Positions 1-12,844 of a stretch of DNA of 64,000 bases are shown piece by piece. Made by a program: the position numbers and the translations under genes. Origin of the DNA: Sinotaia quadrata. Taxonomy: Eukaryota; Mollusca; Gastropoda; Architaenioglossa; Viviparidae. The stretch is taken from NCBI GenBank assembly GCA_028829895.1, contig CM054181.1:35202259-35266258 (forward strand), in the 5' to 3' direction. Every line of letters begins with the position of its first letter. Position 1 is the stretch's first letter. A model generated the notes under the pieces. It saw only the letters and a program-made list of their open reading frames with translations. It was not told the DNA's origin and did no database searches.

Positions 1-935
1 TTTTGCATCTTTCAACGTCAAACATCAAGCCGGACATTTTGAAGCTTGCAGATGACATGCAGCACTATCCATCACACTGACTTTGTGAAAGTTGACGTAT
101 CATAACATTTTTAGAATGAGTCTTAGTATGCAACTTCTTTGTCATAATTATAGTCTTAATCATTATCTGTGTTCTTAGAGGTGATGTCCGTCTTGTATGG
201 GACAATTTTGATCTTCACTTTTTTGTGGTCCCCGACGGTTTCGACAAGTCAGATTGTGGCCCCCGACTCGAAAAGTTTGTGCACCACTGCTCTAAAGCTT
301 ATTAATACAAGAACAATATTCAGTTCCCTTCTTCTATACAATTACAAATTATGACAATTTGAAGGTCCTTTCTATTTGTGAAATTTCATCTTTTGTTAGT
401 TGCATAATCAGTCTGCTTTGCTGGATCCTGTTTTTAAATAAGTCAAACATTGTTGAAGTTTGTAACATACTAATCATTTAGAGACACAAATAATTGCAAT
501 CTGTTAATTGACTAAGGCATAAGAATTTAGCTGCAGAACAAGATTATGTAATAATATTAACTGTATTTTGACTAGATATTGGCAATACATATTTGTATTC
601 GGTCATTGTTACTTCTGTAAGTACAACACCTGAGCAAGAGACATACACTATGCAAATGAATATCTTGTTAACTACATATTTAATATGATCAAGGTTATGT
701 TAGTGTTGTTGCTGCTTGTATTATTAGATAAATGGTGTTCACCTCTTTTGAATTGTTGACTAACATTTCTTTTCTGTTTATAATTGACAAGTTTATACAG
801 TGTATGTAGTCATTTTATGATTGACAGATCTACAGGAATAATTTTTATTTAATATATATATGAACATTAGTGATAAATGTACAATTTCCCATTATTTTGA
901 TAATTTATTTGAATGATGTATTCTCTTTTATTCAG
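1..935 (+). other. Last intron of the B4GALT-like gene (partial)
   Basis: AT-rich sequence without an exon that I can recognise. The 61-codon frame at 169-354 resembles no B4GALT segment and lacks splice sites in the right places. The assignment follows from the acceptor at 934-935 and the absence of a coding start upstream. Confidence 0.5.
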
Positions 936-1083
936 AAACAAGCTGTTGACAACAGCAGTAAAACGGTATCAGCTGGATGGCCTAAATAGCGTGAAGTATA
1001 CTGTGCAGTTTATTCATGCTGATCAGCTGTTCACTCATATTATGGTAGACATTGGCAAGCCAGACATTAAGGCCCAACGGTAA
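936..1083 (+). CDS. Last coding exon of a beta-1,4-galactosyltransferase (B4GALT) family gene, partial
   Basis: After a pyrimidine-rich acceptor ending TTTTATTCAG, an open frame of 48 codons runs to TAA at 1081-1083. The peptide contains YQLDGLNSVKYTV and ends with ITVDIG-like residues (HIMVDIGKPDIKAQR). Known B4GALT enzymes of family GT7 end with a DGLNSLxYxV segment followed by a TxITVDIG strand, so this matches the extreme C-terminus. Family members are Golgi type II membrane enzymes that transfer galactose, or GlcNAc/GalNAc in invertebrate relatives, from UDP-sugars to GlcNAc-terminated glycans. The catalytic exons, with the WGWGGEDDD-type motif, would lie upstream of base 1, so substrate specificity cannot be judged here. 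The tail is slightly longer than in the vertebrate enzymes. I found no further exon in 1-935, which I read as the last intron. Confidence 0.85.
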
Positions 1084-1290
1084 TGTTCTGCTGCATCTGC
1101 TTCACACGCTCTAAATACGTTTGTGTGCGCCAGCCCGTTTTGTATGCTAGTTTCATGGGTTTTGGATCAAAATCCCCAAACTTCTTAATAAGCTTCATCA
1201 TGTGAGCAGACAATATAAACATTTTGACAGTTGGCTCTCCAAAATACAATGCATTGACTTTCCGGTTTCACAGAAATTTCAAGTAAAATC
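1067..1290 (-). other. Protein-like open frame antisense to the B4GALT 3' end, function unknown
   Basis: On the minus strand an open frame begins just after a TGA near 1272 and ends at a TAA at 1067-1069. It reads as a well-mixed basic peptide containing KFGDFDPKPMKLAYKTGW and WRTQTYLERVKQMQQ. Composition is less AT-driven than chance frames nearby. It has no ATG near its 5' end and no convincing acceptor, so it could be a retrocopied exon fragment, the terminal exon of a convergent gene, or chance. I do not recognise the family. Confidence 0.25.
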
Positions 1291-3470
1291 GAGCCTCCAA
1301 TCTTTTTTTTTTTTTATTGCTTATACACAGGCAAGGTTTAAATTATGTATCCTTTTATTATTCATGACTGTGAAATTAGTTTTGTCAGAAGTGATTGATT
1401 GAGAAGGCAAAGTGCATAATTTGAACATGAGAATTAATAATCTAATGAAACAGGAAATTGATGTGTGTATGTATTATACACCCACATACACATAAATTCA
1501 TATATATATGCACTTGTTTAAAAATTAAACTTGAATGAAATCTGTTTGTCACAGTGCATTTCAGAAGTATTCAGACAAACACATAGTATACAAAAGCAGA
1601 TCTTGGTGATGGAGAAGAACATGCTGCTTAATCAAATAATAAAATATTTCTTTATTTTAACTATGATCATATTTGTTGGTTTTACTCTGCACTTTGGATA
1701 TTATGAACATCTTCACAGACCACTGCCTTTTTTTAGCTTGCAATTGCCATGTCAGAAGCATGTTTTTTATATCAGTTTAACAGTATTGTGAAACATATAT
1801 GTTCATCTAATCAGACATGATGCCAAATTCTCTTTACTATCTTTAAATTGTGTTTGTAGTATTTTATGAATTAAAAAAAAAAGCGAGGCAAATCATGAAC
1901 TGTAAGAAACTTGTGTGCACTAAAAGAATACGGTTTATATTTTTTAATAAGAAAAAATATTAATGGTAATAAACAGATTAAAGTCAAATCTCAAACAGCT
2001 ATTGATATTGTATTGTAATACGCAGCTGATTGTGCATTGATTAAAAAAAAAAAACAACAACCCAGCAAACCTTCAAAGTATCTTATAATTACTGAAACTA
2101 CAATAAAAACCATGTAAAACTTCAAAGTAGTTTATAATTAATTTAATATTAGTTTCATGTCCTTATAAATTAGCATTATAGTAATATAGGAAGAGACATA
2201 GATATATATAAAATAAAATAATATAGAGATATACTATTAAAAAACAAACATAAGTTTTAATTTCAGCCAAACAGTACATTTTCTTCTAACAATAAAAACA
2301 GTCAAAATGTTTGGCACATTGTTAAATGAAAGCAGGGCACTTCATGAGGACAATTACTTTATTACTAAAAATAAGAAATAAATAGTAAAAATACATATAG
2401 CACATTGTTAAATGAAAGTTGTTTGACTAGATGTGGAAGCATATTGTTACATTGTTGGTTTTTAATGCTTAGCAGTTGTGCTGCTAGTATTGACATCATT
2501 AGAGTTATTTAATGCAGCACACTTCTTTCTTAAAGTGCATCGTAAAATTTTAGTATCTTTTAAAATGGTATTATACTAAAACTAGTGCTAAATTAATGAT
2601 TTGTTTGGTAACAAATTTCTTTTGCTAATCCTATACAAGGATCTTGTTAGTAGCCAGGTGTAAGTTTTCCTGAAATTTCCTCAAATATTGTTGGTTCTCA
2701 GGAAAAGACAATATAGTGAAAATTTGAAGACATTCTTAGAGTGATTACAAAAACCAGTCTTTGTCTCTGAATGTAAAGCAACTCAAAGTAAGGTATAGGA
2801 ATATTTAGATTAAATCATTCATATTTTTTAAAAGGTGAAATTGAAATTGAAATTGACTGATAAAGAGTTGAACTGAACAAATTCTTCTTCGTGTGATCTA
2901 AACATAGTTTTGTTTGACAATATGCATATATTTTCTGACAAAAATTAGGTACATAATTCAAGTCACATTTGGTGATATAATAGCTTGACATTGTGCTGAG
3001 CAGTAAGCAAACAAACAAACAAACAAGAAAGCAAGCAGAGAAAGTTGAGTTGGTGTTTGTGCCTTGTCTTGATATTATTTCATATATATATCCTTCCTCT
3101 ATCCTCATACTTCTAGTCATGCATGATGGGGAGGGGTGATGTACCAATGATTTTGTTGTCACTTTTGCACTGTACATATTATAATGAGCATTTCCCAGCA
3201 TGCATAATGTTTTCTATTTTTCACTTTTAGTAACTGACTGTGAGAATATATTTACATAATATTATAAAGTTTCATATTAGTGAATGGAGTTCCTTGACTG
3301 ACCTCATTTTAAATTCTAGGAAAGCAAATATGTATTACAAGAAGAGTGTTGAGAATGTTTTAGATGTTTGGATTGATTCTTGTAACTAGTGTTTTTAATT
3401 AAATATAGTTTTGTATACCTCTAACTAGTGTTTAAGTGAAATATTTTTTAATTTCAAAACATATCACTCA
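1084..3470. other. B4GALT-like 3'UTR, then AT-rich intergenic DNA
   Basis: No recognisable genes apart from the antisense frame noted separately. AATAAA-like hexamers and short A-runs occur (for example near 1870 and 2042), but no poly(A) site can be chosen with confidence. Confidence 0.5.
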
Positions 3471-3471
3471 A

Positions 3472-3502
3472 TCATCTATCTATCTGTCTGTCTGTCTGTC
3501 TA
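3472..3502. repeat. TCTA/TCTG tetranucleotide microsatellite
   Basis: Short run of TCTA units followed by TCTG units. Confidence 0.9.
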
Positions 3503-3624
3503 ATTTAGAATATATTTTTGTTTTATTTTATTTCTCAGCTGTGCATAATTATTAAGATTATACAAAGTCATAAAAAAATAGAGTATTTTTAGGAAAATGA
3601 TAATTACTCTAAAGTTTACCATCC

Positions 3625-3845
3625 CCTTACAGAAATATATAAATATCCCAACTACAAAAAATATATGAGTATCCCACTAAGAAAAATGTATAAATATCCC
3701 ACTACAAAAAATATATGAGTATCCCACTAAGAAAAATATATAAGTATCATAATTAGAAAATATATAAATATCCCATAAAGAAAAAATATAACTATCCTTA
3801 AAAGAAAGTCTATAAATATCCCACAAAGAAAAATATAACAATAAT
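3625..3845. repeat. Minisatellite, about 22-30 bp units
   Basis: Degenerate copies of a unit containing TATCCCACTAAGAAAAATAT. The minus-strand open frame through it is a repeat artefact. Confidence 0.85.
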
Positions 3846-4594
3846 TTATGTCTTTTGCTCATATCTTGTAGGGTTGAGGAGGGGGGAGACAGTAAAAAGA
3901 AAAAAATACACAATATAGTACAGATTTGCATGAATAAAAATAGCAATGGATTTCTTTTTTTTTTTACATAAATATTAAATATTTGCCTGTACAAATTACA
4001 TGTTTTAACACAGAACCTGCATTGGATGGCAGAGAGTGAATGAAAAGTGCAGTAACGATTGGTGCACAAGTTCTTTTCATATTCACTGTTCATCAGGAAG
4101 AGTGTCTGTCAATGCTATTTTATTCTCTCTGGCTACTAAGTACAACACTTGAACCAGGTTGAAATTAAGAACAAATTCTCTATCCACTGCATTACACAAT
4201 TATATTTCTCTGGATCTAAACAAACATTGGACTAAAATCCTGTAAATTAGCTATTAGTCATGAGACTTGTTTAAAGCTGAATTTGCTCTAGTAATTAAGA
4301 TTTTAAGATCTTAATGATCGTTACACATCAGTTTAATGTTAAGTGTGCTCCAGTGTATATTCTTGAGCACTCTTTTCCACAGGTTTATTCAAATTTATTC
4401 AAGTTATTCAAATTGGCAACCATCCATGATAAGCCTTTACAATGTTTTTCTCAGAGCAATATAATTTTAACATAGCATAATTTGCATATAGATTTTCATA
4501 TAGCTATTAAATATGTATTATTTTATCAACTGACTTTAACAAATGTCCATGAATTTGTACATACATGTACACATATGCATACAATACAACACAT

Positions 4595-4595
<1 letters not shown>

Positions 4596-4655
<60 letters not shown>

Positions 4656-4665
4656 ACACACACAT
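4596..4665. repeat. (CA)n microsatellite
   Basis: Nearly pure CA dinucleotide run with two TA interruptions. It generates a spurious His-Thr frame. Confidence 0.95.
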
Positions 4666-4829
4666 AATTAATGTTTAAAACAAAAAACATGCAGATATTA
4701 AATTTTTAAAAGTAATAATTTTCATGAAATAAAAATAAACATTCTTTTTGAAAAGAAACTGATTTAGTAGTTTATCACAGTTGAACAGCTTTCTGTGTAT
4801 TTGTTAAATGATTTTTTTATCAAGAGCTT

Positions 4830-5200
4830 ACCTTGAAAAATGTCTATAATCATCATGAGTCTGGTCTAAAGTTAATAGCTGTATTCATCATGAAAAAACT
4901 CTAAAGTTAGCTATATTCATCATGAGAAAGGTTTAAAGATACTAGCAAAAATCATCATGAGAACACTCTAAAGATAATAGCTATATTCATTAAGAGAAAG
5001 ACCTACAGTTAATAGCTATATTCATTATGAGAAAGGTCTAAATTAATAGCTATATTCATCAAGAGCAAGGTTTAAAAATACTGACTATATTTATTTTGAG
5101 AATGATCTACATTGATAGCTGTATTCGTCAAGAAATGTCTAAAAATACTAGCTATAGTCATCATGACAAAAGTCTAAAGTTAATAGCTAACTATATTCAT
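4830..5200. repeat. Minisatellite, about 35-36 bp units
   Basis: About ten diverged copies of a unit containing AGCTATATTCATCATGAGAA and a GTCTAAAGTTAAT tail. Confidence 0.85.
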
Positions 5201-5469
5201 GAAGATTGCAACTCTTCTTTCAGTGTACACAAATTGCAGAGTTCTTTGCTATGTATTGTGTGAGTTGAAGGTGTGAAAGGTATGAACATCACAGAAAATT
5301 GAGTGCTGGAGTGATATTAATACATATTGGTCATTTTGTGCTATGATTTTGAGGAATTTCATGCTTTCAAGTTTATGCAATGTGTTGTCTTCAAGCAAGA
5401 GACTGAGAAGCACAAGCAAAGCTTACAAAATCATGGATCATCAAAACTGTTTGATCTTTTTGGAAAAAA

Positions 5470-5675
5470 CTGATCAACTTGGACATGTTCAATTGTGGCA
5501 AACCGTTTTACTTATGGAGTACAAAATCAGTTAATTTGGACATGTTCAATTGTGGCAAACTGTGTTTCCTACTTATGGAGTACAAAATCAGTTAATTTGG
5601 ACATGTTCAATTGTGGCAAACTGTGTTTCCTACTTATGGAGTACAAAATCAGTTAATTTGGACTTGTTTAGTTTC
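5470..5675. repeat. Minisatellite, about 63 bp units, three copies
   Basis: Three close copies of a unit containing TTGGACATGTTCAATTGTGG and CTTATGGAGTACAAAATCAG. Confidence 0.9.
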
Positions 5676-5944
5676 CTACTTGATGAATACCCAGTGAGTC
5701 CTCTACAAAATTTCTCAAAGACCAAGTGAATAGAAATTATGTCCTGCATATATGTTTATAATAGCCAGAAAAATAAATCAATGCACATTTCACATATTTT
5801 GGCAAGTTGAAAAGTCAGTGATTTATGGAAATAGTGTTATTTTCACAATAAAACTCAATCAAAAATAAAAACTCTTAAGAACCACATGTGATTGCCACAT
5901 CAGTGATCAGGACCTAAATGTCAATCCTTTACATGGAACATTTT

Positions 5945-6180
5945 CCATGAACAGAATCATAATGGAGCACTGGTAACTCCCAGATTAAAACCATAATGGA
6001 ACACAGGTTAACTCTCTCAGATTAAAATCATTATGGAGCACAGGTAACTCCCAGATTAAAACCATAATGGAGCACAGGTTAACTCTCCCAGATTAAAATC
6101 ATAATGGAACACTGGTAACTCCCTTATTAAAATAATGATGGAACACTAGTAACTCTCCCCGATCAAAATTATAATGAAGC
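5945..6180. repeat. Minisatellite, about 36 bp units
   Basis: Copies of a unit containing CATAATGGAGCACAGGTAAC and CTCCCAGATTAAAA. Two unit lengths alternate, with TAACTC in one and TTAACTCTC in the other. Confidence 0.85.
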
Positions 6181-6989
6181 AAGTATGGTGTTTTAATAAA
6201 CAGTTCTGTAGGAGATGTGTGGTTATTTTTATTCCTTATATATAAATATTCCTCAGTTACATTAGTACATATATAAGTAATGGAAATATTTATTATCCAA
6301 TTATTTTTTCTCTGAAAGCATAGCATTTCCTTCACATTGTTTGACATCCTAAGAATAGAGTGCTTTCTGAACATTTGATGATTTCTTTCTCCTGCAGTTA
6401 AGATGAGCAGTAGATGACATTTTCCTTTGTTACCTGTCGTACCTTCATGCAACTAAATATCTTTGTGAAATCACCATTTAATATATAAACTGGCTTAATG
6501 AGAATCTTGCACAAATTCATCTTTTACTTGTAATTTATATTAAATGACTGTTCTGTCTATGATAGTAGAAATTTCTGTACCTGATCAAAGCACCAAATAT
6601 TACTGATTTAATTTATTTCCATTATTGACTTAAATTCTTCTTCACATAGTCATTAACCTATCACGTCTTCAGTCCATAAAATGCACCACTGTTAGTTGAT
6701 GACTAGTGAAGTTGCCATTCTTATGACAGGTATTCTAAAAGCCAATAACTTCTTGAAATAACTGATGACACTCAATGCAGCTAATTTGAATTGTTATCAA
6801 CTTTGAAAAAATACAATAATATTTACTTATTTATTTTAAATGATCCTGGAATATGTTAATTACAATTTTAAAAAAATGTAAGTGTTTGGTTTGAATAAGA
6901 TTTGCTTAGTTTTTTCAATAATTTGAAATTTTATTAAAACCTCTGTATATAAATATATTTTGGAAATATTGCTTGCAAACCCACTTTGG

Positions 6990-7625
6990 CAAAAGATCAT
7001 TAGTTAGAGGTACTCTCTGAAGATTCTAGTGGGAGGCTTTGACAGCATAGCATTAGTAGGAGGCACTGACAGCAAATCACTAGTTGGAGGCACTGAGTGA
7101 AAATTACTTGTTGGAGGCATGACAGCAGGTGACTAGATGGAGGCACTAAATGAAGATCACTAATTGGAAGCATTGATAACAGATCACATGTTGGAGGCAC
7201 TAACAGCAGATCACTAGTTGGAGGTAGAGAGCAAAGATCACTAATTGGAGGCACTGATAGCAGATCACCAGCTGGAGGCAGTGAGTAAAGATCGCTAGTA
7301 GAGGCACTGACAGCAGATCACTAGTTGGAGGCAGTGAGTAAAGATCACTAGTAGGAGGCACTGACAGAAGATCACTAGTTGGAGGTAGAGAGCAAAGATC
7401 ACTAATAGCAGATCACCAGCTGGAGGCAGTGAGCAAAGATCACTAGTAGGAGGCACTAACAGAAGATCACTAGTTGGAGGTACTGAAAGCAGATCATTTG
7501 TAATTTGTTGGAGACTGATATAGTTGGAGGCATTGAGTTGAGCAAAGATCACTAATTGGAGGCACTGACAACAGATCACTAGTTAGAGGCACAAACATCA
7601 GACCACTAGATGGAGATTCACTGCA
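6990..7625. repeat. Minisatellite, about 33 bp units, roughly 18 copies
   Basis: Units contain GATCACTAGTTGGAGGCACT and GACAGCA. The minus-strand frames at 7000-7254 and 7295-7579 (repeating LPPTSDLL-like residues) follow from a unit length divisible by three, not from a gene. Confidence 0.9.
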
Positions 7626-8079
7626 GATTCTAATTGAGACACTGACAAGAATTGAAAATAACAGTGATTGAAGTCATAAAATCTATACAAGCTACACATA
7701 TTGTGCTAATGTTACTATTCTACCAATATCATTCTTGTGAAAATAAAATCAAACATTGGACTGTATTATTAAAGTGCATGTTTTATTGTGTGTACATCAT
7801 TAGATAGTCCCTGTCAGTGAAATAAAGGATCTTTTAAAGTGCAACAATCTGTTTTCAGTTTTCATATTTATTTCCTAAACCTTGTTTTTATCTTTTTAAA
7901 CTTGGAGTAGCTTACTTGATTATGAAACACACCATATTATTCATGACAAAACTGAATATGGCTCCTAGTATTGTAAACAATAAACAAATGGTAACATCTT
8001 ACAAGTAAATATCAGTTCAAGTTTGGCTTTTGATATCAAATGGATGGCCTGCTAAAGAACTTTATCTACCTTTTCAGAA

Positions 8080-8400
8080 TCTTCAGCAATGGCATTCTAC
8101 CGTATTGTGACAGTCTGACATCACTAAACTGACAATAGCATTCTACCGTATTGTGACAGTCTGACATCACTAAACTAACAAAACCATTCTACCATATGGT
8201 AATAGTCTGACATCACTAAACTAACAAAACCATTCTACCCTATTGTGACAGTCTGACATATACTAACAAAACCATTCTACCGTATGGTGACAGTCTGACA
8301 TCATATACTAACAAAATTATTCTACCATATGTTGACAGTCTGACATCATATACTAACAAAATTATTCTACCATATGGTGACAGTCTGATATCACCAATGA
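8080..8400. repeat. Minisatellite, about 45-48 bp units
   Basis: About seven copies of a unit containing ATTCTACCGTATTGTGACAG and TCTGACATCA. Confidence 0.9.
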
Positions 8401-8549
8401 CAAAAAAATTGCATTCATAAAAATGTAAGGTGCACCAATTGCTGCTCTAGTAAAGTGTAATCACTGGTGATATAGCTGCGTACACTGTGCGTTTAGATGT
8501 TTTTTGTTTTATGGCATTTGTGGTCAATTGCTGAGGTCTGTACTATTTA

Positions 8550-8790
8550 AAAGCATGAAATAAGTCAAATGAAGTAATAAACTCTACATTATTAAGCCTT
8601 TTTATCCACTATGGCTCTGTTAGCATAGAATATCTAAATAAATCACTAAAGTAATACACTAAACTAATTTATTTAACCTGTCCATCCACTATGGCTCTGT
8701 TAGCATAGAACTTTGAAATAAATCAAATGAAATAATAGAGCAAACTCTACATTATTTTTACTATTCATCCACTATGGCTCACATCATTTG
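8550..8790. repeat. Minisatellite, about 100 bp units, 2.5 copies
   Basis: Copies share CTACATTATT and CCACTATGGCTCTGTTAGCA. Confidence 0.75.
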
Positions 8791-9019
8791 TTTTCTCTGA
8801 GTGAACAGGCATGGTATGTTTTTTGTAGTTAAGACCACTAAATGGATGTTAAATTGCTATTGAATTGTGGGTGAATCCATTTTTTTAAAAAACCCAATAA
8901 TTTTATAGTTTTTCCTTATAACCCTTCTAAAATTAATAACTTACAAGATTATCATGCCTGCTCTTCCTAGTCCTAGGTTCACCATCTCAAATTTCCCACT
9001 AGATTACTTTTTGGATTGT

Positions 9020-9460
9020 CATATTCATGCAACAGCTGTATCGTGAATGTATCCATCAAAGAGTCATATATGCATATCCATTTAACAGATATATTATGAG
9101 CATATCCAATCAACAGTCATCTCATGAGCATATCCATCAAATAGTTATATTATGAGCATATCCATCAATTATATTATGAACATGTCCAGCAGTCTTATTA
9201 CAAGCATATTCATCAAACAGCCCTTAGCATATCCATTCAACAGTCATATCATGAACATATCCATTCAACAGTCATATCATGAGCATATCCATTCAAAAGT
9301 CATATCCATTTAAAAGTCATGAGCATATCCATTCAACTCCAGTCATGAACATATCCATTCATCAGTCATATCCATTTAACAATCACAAACATATCCATTC
9401 AACAGTCATATCCTGAGCATATCCATTTAGCGGTCATATAAATATATCCATTCAACAGTT
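9020..9460. repeat. Minisatellite, about 28 bp units
   Basis: About 15 diverged copies of a unit containing GAGCATATCCATTCAACAGT. Confidence 0.9.
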
Positions 9461-9699
9461 ATAACGGAATATCCCCACCACAAATACACACACACACAAA
9501 ATTGACATTATGAAGTGGTTATAAATATGCAGTGAACAGGCAAAGTAATGCTTTTAGGAAAAAAGTGTTAGTGACAAAAAAGAAAATAGTAATTTAATTT
9601 AAATAATTTAATGCCAGCTCTGAAATTGCATGTATTGTATTCAGCATAAATCAGAAAAATTATAGGGATGATGATGGATTTTTCCTTCTGTTCTGACCC

Positions 9700-11555
9700 C
9701 CCTTCCCCCCCCCCCCCCCCATATGATCACTTTCGGGCATTGTAAAATTGGTCATGTACAAGTATTTATAAATCCTTTTTAAGGAATTTTGCTATTAATT
9801 TTTCTCTTTTTACAAAATGAGATTAACTGTTTTAATATTTAAAATATGTGTTCATTATTGACTTGTGACCTGTACAGAAATTATAGTTTATTTATTATGC
9901 TGAGTGTTTTGGAGTTTGAACAGCTCTGGTATTATATGCAGAAAGGAATGCTTGATATTTAATTGCTTTAATTTCATAATATTGAATTAAAGCAATTGTT
10001 GTTGCTGTGTTTATTTGTGTTTTTCTTTTTTTCTGTGTTAAAGGTTAATAGTTAGCAGAATTAATTTAATTTTATTGTGGAATATTATGTAGACTTGATT
10101 TGCCTCTTTTTAGAATATTTGTTATCCTTTTGTTTTGTGTTCCTGTTTTTTTTTTCAAGGATAATTAATAAAATTACTTTTCTTTTTATAAGGAGTATTT
10201 TATGAGGCTCCAGTTGAATCTTCATAAGATATTCCTTTTTCACCAAAACTGTTTACCATAATATATTCTGTAGAAACTTCATTTAACATCTTCAGCTGTG
10301 AAATTTCAAATAAGTCTAGTTTATCAGTTAATTTGCAGACTGCATTACTAAACCAGGCATCCTAATACATTAACCAGTTTCATATAAACAGCAATTATTG
10401 TGTCATTCATCTGTATACACTTTTTCTTGAATTTTATTTGTATACATATGAATTTCTTTGCATTTTAATGTTTTGTGTTTTTGTGAAGTGGATATATCAG
10501 TTAAAATACAACCACAAAATTTGAAAGAATTTTTTTGCTAAGGACATCACTTGTAAAGAAATCATTTTGATTATTGTTTATAAGTATGCAATTCAGTACA
10601 CTAAGGTTGAATTGAATGACTAGCCCAAGTGCAGTCACTATATGTTCACTATATGTTAATTGAATTGAATATAATTAGCCAAAAGTTCAATCAGCCCAAA
10701 TGTAATCAGACCCATTGCTGGCATGGGGGCAAAATGTACATTGCAGACAATTGCCTGGGAGTTCACAGACCCTGGGGAGCATAACAGAATTGTCTTTTTA
10801 TCTGTTACTAGCAGCAGTTGCCTTATAATTCACAACTAAGCATCATTTGCTTGAGTCATCAAAGACGTTTGAAAACTTTCTAGAAATTCAAGGACACCAA
10901 TTTGTACAACTCCCCTGTTGGCAGGGTGCCCTCATCATCCATGGCAAATTGGAATCATACAAACTCCAAAAAGGCCACTGAGAAAGGGAATTTCCACCTA
11001 TCAGAAATAATGTAAACAGGGGTTAATATGGATCAGAGAATGTTAATTTGCACGAGTTTGTACATATTTTCTGTTACAAAAAGCAATAATTAAATATTTA
11101 TCTACTAATAAAGTGTATAACAAGTATATTGGCTGCTTTTGGCATTTTGCCTGTAAAAGTAGCATTTGATAAGATTGGAATATTATGGTTTTCTTCATAT
11201 AAATCCTTAGCCAGTGTCATCAGGTGTCTTTCCATAATCTCTAACATAATACATTTTGCTCATGTAAATTTCACCTTTCATTGTATAAGAACCGTTGTTT
11301 CAAATTGTGTTGCATTCTTCAAAATAGTTTGAATAGTCTTCTTGGGAATCTGAAATGCATGTACAATATTGATCACACATTTACAGCACCTCTCTGCTGT
11401 GCTTAATTTCACTTCAAAATTAAGTGCTTTATCTTAAACATGGCACTACTTAAACTTCACTGTCACTTGTCTCCAATACATTTCCAATGAATGTAAATCA
11501 CCTACAACAATGGATTGAATGTACTTGCTCAACAGGTGATGTGATGCAGGTGGGA
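9700..11555. other. Poly(C) tract, then AT-rich unique DNA
   Basis: A C homopolymer ends at 9720. The rest is AT-rich with no supported gene. Around 10690-11040 the composition is less AT-rich and may be an old transposon remnant, but no motif identifies it. Confidence 0.5.
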
Positions 11556-11569
11556 GAATGGGTGTGCAC

Positions 11570-12345
11570 AAAGTGCATTTCATAAATGTGATGAAACATT
11601 TGGCCTTGTAAGTGTGGTGCAATATGTGGTCCTGTAGTTGTGGTGAAACATTTGGTCCTGTAGTTGTGGTGAAACATTTGGCCCTTTAAGTGTGGTGAAA
11701 CATTTGGTCCTGTAGTTGTGGTGAGACATTTGGCCCTTTAAGTGTGGTGAAACATTTGGCCCTCTAAGTGTGGTGAAACATTTGGCCCTTTAAGTGTGGT
11801 GAAACATTTGGCCCTTTAAGTGTGGTGAAACATTTGGCCCTCTAAGTGTGGTGAAACATTTGACCCTCTAAGTGTGGTGAAACATTTGACCATCTAAATG
11901 CAGTGAAACATTTGGCCCTTTAAGTGTGGTGAAACATTTGGCCCTTTAAGTGTGGTGAAACATTTGGCCCTCTAAGTGTGGTGAAACATTTGGCCCTTTA
12001 AGTGTGGTGAAACATTTGGCCCTTTAAGTGTGGTGAAACATTTGGCCCTCTAAGTGTGGTGAAACATTTGACCCTCTAAGTGTGGTGAAACATTTGACCA
12101 TCTAAATGCAGTGAAACATTTGGCCCTTTAAGTGTGGTGAAACATTTGGCCCTTTAAGTGTGGTGAAACATTTGACCCTGTAAGTGTGGTGAAAAATTTG
12201 GCCCTTTAAGTGTGGTGAAACATTTGACCCTGTAAGTGTGGTGAAACATTTGGCCCTGTGTGATGAAATATCCGGCCCTCTAAGTGCAGTGAAACGTGGC
12301 TTTGTATATGCAGTGAAACACAGCCCTGTGTATTCAGGGAAATGG
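11570..12345. repeat. Minisatellite of 26-bp units with a 208-bp higher-order period
   Basis: About 28 units built on GTGGTGAAACATTTGGCCCT. Variant monomers recur in the same order: the unit reading GACCATCTAAATGCAG occurs at 11888 and again at 12096, exactly eight monomers (208 bp) apart. Confidence 0.95.
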
Positions 12346-12844
12346 ATAATGAGGATTCCTTGTATAACTAAATCATTCTTAGTGCAAGTATCTTAATCTT
12401 TGGTGCTGTTCTCTATGACAATTGCATCTGCCTTTTGATACTGTCTGACATTTCATTGCAGGCATCTAACATTTGGTGCTGTTCTGTACTTTAAAATGCT
12501 TTCAGTCTCAGCTCAACCAACTACTTAGGGGTATTATCATGTACTAGTGGTATAACAGTTACTCTCATAACTAAAGAGTGATTTTGCATGTAAATTTCAC
12601 CTAATTATTAACATGATCTAAGCATTTAAATCTTTTTATGATTTACTGAAAAATATATTAAAACTCTAAAGCTAGACTCATATTTTATTTCAGTAATGTA
12701 TTTAATGAGATAATAAACTAACTGCATGCCTTGTGAGAAAACCCTAGCCAATTTTAAAATATATATATATATTCAATTAGGTCATCACTAACTATTCACC
12801 ATATTGAATGATGTGCTATATACACAGCATGATATGTTTGGTAT

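Noticed and set aside
169..354. 61-codon plus-strand frame before the B4GALT exon
   Set aside because: No match to the B4GALT fold, and no splice sites or start context; intronic chance frame.
3677..4093. 138-codon minus-strand frame
   Set aside because: Its C-terminal half is the minisatellite at 3625-3845 and the rest is AT-driven Phe/Ile/Leu; no start context or family signal.
7000..7579. Leu/Pro/Ser repeat frames on the minus strand
   Set aside because: Produced by a 33-bp tandem unit divisible by three.
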